Below are positions 21,795 through 27,076 of a stretch of 27,076 bases of DNA, in pieces. The translations under genes and the position numbers were made by a program. The notes beneath the pieces were generated by a model. That model was given only the letters and a program-made list of their open reading frames with translations, was not told where the DNA came from and ran no database searches. How positions within the stretch are numbered: position 1 is the first letter of the stretch; each line of letters opens with the position of its first letter. This stretch comes from UBA5794 sp965368815 (GTDB taxonomy: Bacteria; Actinomycetota; Acidimicrobiia; Spongiisociales; UBA5794), in the NCBI GenBank assembly GCA_965368815.1, contig CBDUOH010000021.1, positions 1 to 27,076 of the forward strand. The letters run 5' to 3'.

Positions 21795-23456
21795 TCAACG
21801 TTCACCGTCGCACTCGAGGCCGGTGGCATCCCCCGGTTGCACGGTTCCCGATTCCTGGTCCCGGATGACCGACGCGACCTTCGCCTGGATCCGGTCGACG
21901 TCGGGAGTCGGGTGATTGAAGTTGTCCCACCCGGGTACGTAGTAGCCGGGTTGGAAGCCGAAGGTCGCAACATCGTCGAAGTCAAGGCGCGCTGCGAGTT
22001 CAAGGAGGTCCGGCGCGAATGAGATCGGGATATCCGTCACCACCGACCCTTCGAGTGCGTCCACGATGCCACCGAAGTTCCTCAGGAGGGTGTACGGCGT
22101 CGACTTCGCAGCCACGGCGCGAAGCATGCAGCGCTGTCTCTGCATGCGGACGTAGTCCGTCGACCCTTTCCTGGCCCGGACGTACGCCAATGCCTCTGGG
22201 CCATCGAGATGATTCCACCCGACCCCGACGTCCACCTTTGCCCACGGGTCCCCCTCACGGGGCGGGGAGACCTCTGATTGCAGCGGTTCCTGCACATAGA
22301 CATCAACCCCACCTATTGCTTCGACCAGGTCCACGAACGCAGCCATGTCCACGAGTACGTAGTAGTCGATCCGGAGTCCGGTGGTCGTTTCAAGAACGTC
22401 TCGCAGTGCCGCCATTCCGGGATCCACTTCGTCGGGATATGTGCCGGTCCACTTGCGTGTGTACGGGTACAAGGCGTTCAGCTGCTCGGGGAAGCATTCA
22501 CACGGCTCGAATGGAATCGTCGTGGTCGTGGTCGGTACCTCGCCCGGGGCCAGGGAGGTCGTAGTGGTCGGAATGCTCGCGGCCATCTTGAGTTCCAGAT
22601 CAACGAACGCGTCGGACCACTGCGGTGGTGCCGACATCTGGGCGAGATTGCGCGGAAAGCCGAAGATGGCAGCCTTGCCCGTTTCCGGATTCAGCGTCGC
22701 CACCATCATCGTATCGGTACGAAGCCCGCCGCGACCGGGCCCTCCATCGCCGCCGGCAAGGAGAATGGTGATGCGATCGGTGCCGACCCGCTCGGTGAAC
22801 GGCAGGAACGGGGATGGCCCTCGATCCTGGTACGTGTGCGCCTCGTCCCATGCCTCGACCGCTTGCGGGTCGCCGAATCCGTCCTCATAGATCCGGTTTC
22901 TCAGCCGACGCTCGATCACCGTCGGAACGTCGTAGGTGTTCACCACCGGATCAGGGACGATGTCGGCATCGGTGCCTATCGGGATGACCGGCGTTGCAGG
23001 GCGACCGCTGCCGTCGTCGAACGCGATGTCGAGGAGGCGTGTCGCGTCGTACGTCAACTGACCAACTGCGACGTGCGGCACCATCACGACGATCCCAAGC
23101 GCGATGAACCCGACGAGGGCATACGCACTGGCCCACTGGCCAATGAATCCTCCCGCTACCCGAAATGCGTCGACGGCCGCACCGAGTCTCCAGACCGCTG
23201 CAACGACATTGAGGATGAACAACGACCACAGGACCGTCGGCGACAGTGCCGCCTCGGCGATGTCCCGGATGTTCGGCGTCGTGATGAGTACAGCCATCGT
23301 CGCCACGGCAATCGGGGTGAACCACACGAGCGCGAGCCACGTGCGCCGACACCAGAGCTGACCGAGCCCGGGGACGAACGCGGACAGCACTGCAGCGACC
23401 CACGGACTCCGCGACCGTGGGATGACTTGGATATCTCGCTCAGTGGCCGTCGCCAT
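21795..23456 (-). CDS. LytR-CpsA-Psr family cell-wall glycopolymer ligase, multi-pass
   Basis: A 553-aa protein. About four membrane helices (roughly 18-35, 38-60, 72-95 and 108-128) precede an extracytoplasmic LCP domain (about 225-500). LCP enzymes move teichoic-acid-like or arabinogalactan-type polymers from a lipid carrier onto peptidoglycan. The active-site arginines are in LRTDTMMVATLN (Arg246) and YVRARKGSTDYVRMQRQR (426-442); the usual PRD is PRN (268-270). A Thr/Pro-rich insert (296-315) interrupts the domain after the first strand group. Cys319, Cys321, Cys443 and Cys549 are all shared with the paralogue at 23513 and may form disulfides. The typical LCP protein has one helix, so the four-helix front is unusual. 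ATG 23456 has a GGGGTG ribosome site. It lies 56 bp after the paralogue. Confidence 0.88.
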   Translation of the reverse strand: MATATERDIQVIPRSRSPWVAAVLSAFVPGLGQLWCRRTWLALVWFTPIAVATMAVLITTPNIRDIAEAALSPTVLWSLFILNVVAAVWRLGAAVDAFRVAGGFIGQWASAYALVGFIALGIVVMVPHVAVGQLTYDATRLLDIAFDDGSGRPATPVIPIGTDADIVPDPVVNTYDVPTVIERRLRNRIYEDGFGDPQAVEAWDEAHTYQDRGPSPFLPFTERVGTDRITILLAGGDGGPGRGGLRTDTMMVATLNPETGKAAIFGFPRNLAQMSAPPQWSDAFVDLELKMAASIPTTTTSLAPGEVPTTTTTIPFEPCECFPEQLNALYPYTRKWTGTYPDEVDPGMAALRDVLETTTGLRIDYYVLVDMAAFVDLVEAIGGVDVYVQEPLQSEVSPPREGDPWAKVDVGVGWNHLDGPEALAYVRARKGSTDYVRMQRQRCMLRAVAAKSTPYTLLRNFGGIVDALEGSVVTDIPISFAPDLLELAARLDFDDVATFGFQPGYYVPGWDNFNHPTPDVDRIQAKVASVIRDQESGTVQPGDATGLECDGER

Positions 23457-23481
23457 GATTCACCCCAGTGCCTCGCTGAGA

Positions 23482-23487
23482 ACGGTA
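23482..23487 (-). promoter_or_regulatory. -10 element for the first LCP gene
   Basis: TACCGT (minus strand) fits TANNNT; with the GGGGTG ribosome site it gives a leader of about 18 nt before ATG 23456. A 12-nt dyad AGCGC-TG-GCGCT (23487-23498) abuts it on the upstream side and may be an operator. Confidence 0.4.
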
Positions 23488-23512
23488 GCGCTGGCGCTGC
23501 GTAGCGTCGGAT

Positions 23513-25153
23513 TCAGACCCGGCACTCCGATTCTGCACCCGAATCGAACGTCGTCTCGGAATCTGCGCTCAGCGCCCATCGCACCATCGCCTGGATACGG
23601 TTGAGATCAGGCGTCGGCTTTCCTCGGTGGTCGAGCGTCGGGGTGTAGAACGGCGGGACGAAGCCAACCGTGGCAATGTCATCGAAATCGAGACTGGCCG
23701 TGAGCTCAAGCAGCCTCGGGAGATAGCTGATGTCGATGTCGGTCTTGACGCTGTGCGCCATGGCATTGGCAAGGCCGGAGAACCGCGTGAGGATCGTCGC
23801 CGGGGTGGCCTTCGCTGCAACGGCCTTGAGCAGGCAACGCTGTCGCTCCATGCGCGAGTAGTCGCTGCTCGAATGACGCTCACGGACATAGCCGAGGGCG
23901 TCAAGACCATCGAGTAGGCGCCACCCGGGCTCGATGGACACTTCATGCCAATCGTCACCCTCCTTGGCTGGCGACATCTCGATCGTCACCGGACGCGTGA
24001 CATAGACATTGACGCCCCCGAGGGCGTTGACGACGTTGACGAACCCGTTCATGTCGACGAACGCGTAATAGTCGATCTCAAGGTCGAGCACGATCTCAAG
24101 CACATCTCGCAGTGCGGCCAATCCGGGGTCCCGGTCATCGGGATAGGTTTCCGTCCAGCTGCGAGTGAACGGGTAGATCGCGTTGATCTGATCAGGGAAA
24201 CAATGACATGGGACGAACTGGTCCGGCTGACCGTCGCCGTCGACATCGGTCCATGCCCGTCGTTCCTCCCAGGGCGTGAGCTGCTGCTCAAGCTCGACGA
24301 ACGCAGTGGACCACTCGTCCGGGAGCGGCACGTGTGTCATGTTGCGCGGAATGCCGAAAACTGCCGCCTTGCCCGTGTCCTCGTTCATGGTCACCACATT
24401 GATCGAGTCTGCCCGAGAGCCGGACCTCCCCGGACCACCGTCACCGCCGACCAGGAGGATGGTGATGCGTTCGACACCATCGGCGTCACTCCCGAGGCGG
24501 TCGGTCACGGATCGATCCCGGGAAGCCACGTAGCGTCGTGCGACGGCAACGGCATCAGGATCCCCCAAGCCCGATTGGAACACGCGTGGTAGGTCCGGTC
24601 GATTGTCATACCGTGAGATCACGAGCTTCGGATCGGGTGCTTCGGGCAACACCTCGTCGTCGGCCAGAGGGTCATCAGGTTCGATCGTCTCCCCTGGATC
24701 ATTCGGTGTGACGGCATCGTCGGGCGACACGAAGATCTCATCGAGGGCATGGGCCGCGTCCAGCGTGTACTGCGTGACGATGACATGGGGCGCCGCCACC
24801 GCAGCGCTCAGGACGACGATGACCGACAGCCGCCACCACGTCCGCGTCGGCTGCGAAAGCGCAAACGCGTCGGTGATGGCCACAACACGCCAGATCACGA
24901 CGAGGAGGTTCACGAAGAGGATCGTCTTCAACACGGTGGGTCGCACTGCGTATCCGAGGACGTCGATCGTCCGCATGTCGATCGCGAGCAACCCGACAGC
25001 CACCAGGATGACAGCCGGCGCGACAAAGGCGACGGCGCGTTTCCACCTGCCGAGGTACCCCTGGCCAAGACCAGGGATGACGGCGGACAAGAGGGCTGCA
25101 ACCAATCCGTTCTTGCGCACGGCTGCCTCACGAATCGACACGACTGCACGCAT
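23513..25153 (-). CDS. LytR-CpsA-Psr family ligase, multi-pass paralogue with DxDxDGxxD insert
   Basis: A 546-aa paralogue of the neighbouring LCP protein with the same plan: four hydrophobic segments (about 15-35, 40-57, 72-95 and 107-127), an acidic Asp/Pro-rich linker (about 140-175) and an LCP domain (about 225-500). It has Arg247 in SRADSINVVTMN, PRN (269-271), and YVRERHSSSDYSRMERQR (422-439). At the place where the paralogue has a Thr-rich insert, this one has WTDVDGDGQPDQF (301-313), a calcium-loop-like DxDxDGxxD. Cys316, Cys318, Cys440 and Cys544 match the four cysteines of the paralogue. I chose ATG 25153 because it aligns with the paralogue's N-terminus; GTG 25219 is the alternative. 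It is divergent from typA across 92 bp. Confidence 0.87.
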   Translation of the reverse strand: MRAVVSIREAAVRKNGLVAALLSAVIPGLGQGYLGRWKRAVAFVAPAVILVAVGLLAIDMRTIDVLGYAVRPTVLKTILFVNLLVVIWRVVAITDAFALSQPTRTWWRLSVIVVLSAAVAAPHVIVTQYTLDAAHALDEIFVSPDDAVTPNDPGETIEPDDPLADDEVLPEAPDPKLVISRYDNRPDLPRVFQSGLGDPDAVAVARRYVASRDRSVTDRLGSDADGVERITILLVGGDGGPGRSGSRADSINVVTMNEDTGKAAVFGIPRNMTHVPLPDEWSTAFVELEQQLTPWEERRAWTDVDGDGQPDQFVPCHCFPDQINAIYPFTRSWTETYPDDRDPGLAALRDVLEIVLDLEIDYYAFVDMNGFVNVVNALGGVNVYVTRPVTIEMSPAKEGDDWHEVSIEPGWRLLDGLDALGYVRERHSSSDYSRMERQRCLLKAVAAKATPATILTRFSGLANAMAHSVKTDIDISYLPRLLELTASLDFDDIATVGFVPPFYTPTLDHRGKPTPDLNRIQAMVRWALSADSETTFDSGAESECRV

Positions 25154-25233
25154 GAGCCTACGCACCGATCCGAATTGTGGGACGAGCCCGGAACCACGCG
25201 CAAATTGATGGCATCGCACAGTCCCCCGGTCGT

Positions 25234-25239
25234 TACCCT
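25234..25239 (+). promoter_or_regulatory. -10 element of a likely leaderless promoter for typA
   Basis: TACCCT fits TANNNT and ends exactly 6 nt before ATG 25246, putting +1 at the start codon. No Shine-Dalgarno is present. Confidence 0.55.
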
Positions 25240-25245
25240 CACGCG

Positions 25246-27066
25246 ATGCCCTCTCAACCCATCCGTAATGTCGCGCTCATCGCGCACGTCGACCATGGCA
25301 AGACCACATTGGTCGACGGACTCCTCCATGCGGCTGGCGTCTTTGCCGACCACGAAACCCCCGTCGACCGGGTCATGGACTCCAACGATCAGGAACGCGA
25401 ACGAGGCATCACGATCCTCGCGAAGGCTGCCTCGATCATATGGCGGGACACGAAGATCAACCTCGTAGACACCCCCGGACACGCCGATTTCGGTGGCGAG
25501 GTCGAGCGCGCCCTCGCACTCGTCGACGGAGTGCTGCTTCTGGTGGATGCGGCCGAGGGTCCGATGCCCCAGACCCGGTACGTCCTCTCCAAGGCGCTCG
25601 CCAAGTCTCTTCCCGTCGTCGTGGTCGTGAACAAAGTCGATCGGTCCGATGCCAGAGCGTCAGAGGTCGTCGATGAGATCTACGAATTGTTCTTTGATCT
25701 CGACGCGGGTGAGGATCAGATCGAGTTCCCGATCGTGTCGGCAATCGCCCGCGAAGGGATCGCCGTCAGCGGGATCGGGATTCCGACATCATCGGATTCA
25801 CTCGCCCCGATTCTCGAGGCAATCGTCGATACCATCCCCGCGCCGACCGGAGACCCCGCTGCCCCGCTACAGGCCCTCGTCACCAGTCTCGACGCCAGCG
25901 ACTACCTCGGGCGACTCGCGATCGGTCGCGTCATACGCGGCACCATGAAGGCTGGCGAACAGGTGACGCTCCTCCAGGCCGAGGGGTCTGAGCCGATCTC
26001 ACGCAAGCTCGGCCAGCTCATGGGATTCGCTGATCTCGGGCGCACCGATGTTCCCGACCGGGCAGCGGGCGACCTGTTCGTGGTCGCCGGGTTCCCCGAG
26101 GTCCAGATCGGGGACACGTTCGCCGACGCCAACGACCCGGTTGCGCTGCCCCGCCTCACGGTCGACGAGCCTGTGCTTCGCATGACGTTCGGCGTCAACA
26201 CATCGCCACTCGCAGGTACCGAGGGCACGTTCGTCACGTCACGCCAGATTCGTGAGCGTCTCGACCGCGAGGTACTCGGCAACGTATCGATCCAGATCGG
26301 TGACACCGCATCACCCGAGGTCATCGAGGTCGCCGGACGCGGCGAGCTCCAGTTGGCGGTTCTGATCGAATCGATGCGGCGGGAGGGTTTCGAGCTTCAG
26401 GTGTCGCGACCCGAGGTCATCGTCAAGATCATTGACGGCGTCGAGCATGAACCCGTCGAAACCGTCACCGTCGATGTGCCCGATGAGTACGTCGGTGCCG
26501 TCACCCAGGCTGTTGCCCCTCGGAAGGGGCGGATCGAACAGCTCCTCCCGGGCGAGAACGGACGCACAATCCTCACCTTCAATGCACCCTCGCGCGGTCT
26601 TCTCGGACTCCGCACCCACCTGTTGACCATCACGCGGGGAACCGCGCTGGTCAACATGCGTCACGAGGGGTGGATCCCATGGGTCGGGGAACTCCCACAC
26701 CGGCACGGTGGTGCGATGGTCGCTGACCGAAGGGGAACCTCATCGGGGTTTGCGCTGGACAATCTCCAGAAACGCGGCGAGCTGTTCATCGGGCCGGTCG
26801 TCGAGGTCTATGAGGGGATGATCGTCGGCGAAGCGTCACGCCCGGAGAACATGGTCGTCAACCCCACCAAGGGCAAGCAACTCACGAACATCCGCACACA
26901 TTCGACCGATGAGGCAATCAAGCTGAAGCCGCCTCGCGACATGAGCCTCGAACCGGCCATCGAATGGATTGCTGCGGACGAGCTCGTCGAGGTGACGCCG
27001 AAGTCCATCCGCATCCGCAAGAAGCTGCTCACCGAGGCCGAACGCAAGCGAGCGAAGCAGAAGTAG
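25246..27066 (+). CDS. typA: ribosome-associated translational GTPase TypA/BipA
   Basis: A 606-aa translational GTPase of the EF-G/LepA class that binds ribosomes and aids growth under stress and large-subunit assembly. The GTPase domain comes first: P-loop AHVDHGKT (13-20), RERGITI (G2, about 51-57), DTPGH (75-79), NKVD (129-132) and SAIA (G5). EF-Tu domain-2-like and EF-G domain-III/V-like parts follow, then the BipA-specific C-terminal domain. Its marks include RGTSSGFALDNLQKRGELFIGPVVEVYEGMIVG and NPTKGKQLTNIRTHSTDEAI. Length is normal and the gene is complete at both ends, terminating 10 bp from the window edge. I chose ATG 25246 because it begins just before the conserved IRNVALIAHVDHGK and has TACCCT 6 nt upstream; the frame is open further 5' but without family residues. 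Confidence 0.96.
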   Translation: MPSQPIRNVALIAHVDHGKTTLVDGLLHAAGVFADHETPVDRVMDSNDQERERGITILAKAASIIWRDTKINLVDTPGHADFGGEVERALALVDGVLLLVDAAEGPMPQTRYVLSKALAKSLPVVVVVNKVDRSDARASEVVDEIYELFFDLDAGEDQIEFPIVSAIAREGIAVSGIGIPTSSDSLAPILEAIVDTIPAPTGDPAAPLQALVTSLDASDYLGRLAIGRVIRGTMKAGEQVTLLQAEGSEPISRKLGQLMGFADLGRTDVPDRAAGDLFVVAGFPEVQIGDTFADANDPVALPRLTVDEPVLRMTFGVNTSPLAGTEGTFVTSRQIRERLDREVLGNVSIQIGDTASPEVIEVAGRGELQLAVLIESMRREGFELQVSRPEVIVKIIDGVEHEPVETVTVDVPDEYVGAVTQAVAPRKGRIEQLLPGENGRTILTFNAPSRGLLGLRTHLLTITRGTALVNMRHEGWIPWVGELPHRHGGAMVADRRGTSSGFALDNLQKRGELFIGPVVEVYEGMIVGEASRPENMVVNPTKGKQLTNIRTHSTDEAIKLKPPRDMSLEPAIEWIAADELVEVTPKSIRIRKKLLTEAERKRAKQK

Positions 27067-27076
27067 CGTTGAGCGT

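Noticed and set aside
22278..23504. Plus-strand open frame of about 408 codons
   Set aside because: Antisense to the LCP gene, no recognisable domain.
1..27076. tRNA, rRNA, CRISPR, insertion sequence or prophage
   Set aside because: No acceptor-arm/T-loop patterns, regularly spaced repeats, transposase or integrase motifs, or phage genes were seen in any frame.

Overview
The window is high-GC (low-to-mid 60s % by eye), densely packed bacterial chromosome with strong third-position GC bias. It is most likely from an actinomycete-grade bacterium (Actinomycetota), plausibly the Acidimicrobiia side of the phylum. Support comes from a DUF5317-type protein, multi-pass LytR-CpsA-Psr (LCP) proteins, TANNNT -10 elements with apparently leaderless mRNAs, and a tal-pgi-zwf carbon operon. 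I see no rRNA, tRNA, CRISPR array, insertion sequence, integrase or prophage gene. It reads as core chromosome rather than a mobile island.

Layout. 148-3929 is a run of short transcription units: a molybdopterin oxidoreductase (-), divergent from a TlpA-like thioredoxin lipoprotein (+); an AzlC/AzlD amino-acid exporter pair (+); an enoyl-CoA hydratase/isomerase-family enzyme (-); and a DUF5317 membrane protein (+). 3930-6633 (-) holds two translationally overlapping membrane HD-GYP-like proteins. 6634-7206 is the only long gap, about 570 bp of visibly lower GC with several inverted repeats. 7207-9449 (+) is a conserved unknown protein coupled to a gamma-glutamyltranspeptidase-family enzyme. 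A secreted, membrane-anchored protein of unknown function (9446-10363, -) converges on it.

10509-18550 is a long plus-strand block: an anchored lytic-transglycosylase-like protein, a small membrane helix-hairpin-helix protein, RlmN, a Bcp peroxiredoxin, a UTP-glucose-1-phosphate uridylyltransferase, then transaldolase, glucose-6-phosphate isomerase and glucose-6-phosphate dehydrogenase. Glucose-6-phosphate sits between the last two enzymes and, after mutase conversion to glucose-1-phosphate, supplies GalU. UDP-glucose feeds envelope polymers of the kind the nearby LCP proteins attach to the wall. The minus-strand block 25153-18446 contains two paralogous LCP ligases, a two-subunit Fluc (CrcB) fluoride channel and a large PAS/PAS/GAF sensor histidine kinase. 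The kinase's last 34 codons lie antisense inside zwf. The window ends with TypA/BipA (+).

No single undescribed system stands out. The most informative non-gene signals are these: a recurrent TANNNT motif 6-9 nt before the start codon of about eight genes (leaderless transcription); convergent genes sharing palindromic stop codons or overlapping by 105 bp; a dyad at the head of the tal-pgi-zwf operon; and two LCP paralogues that differ by a Thr-rich versus a DxDxDGxxD insert at the same site.
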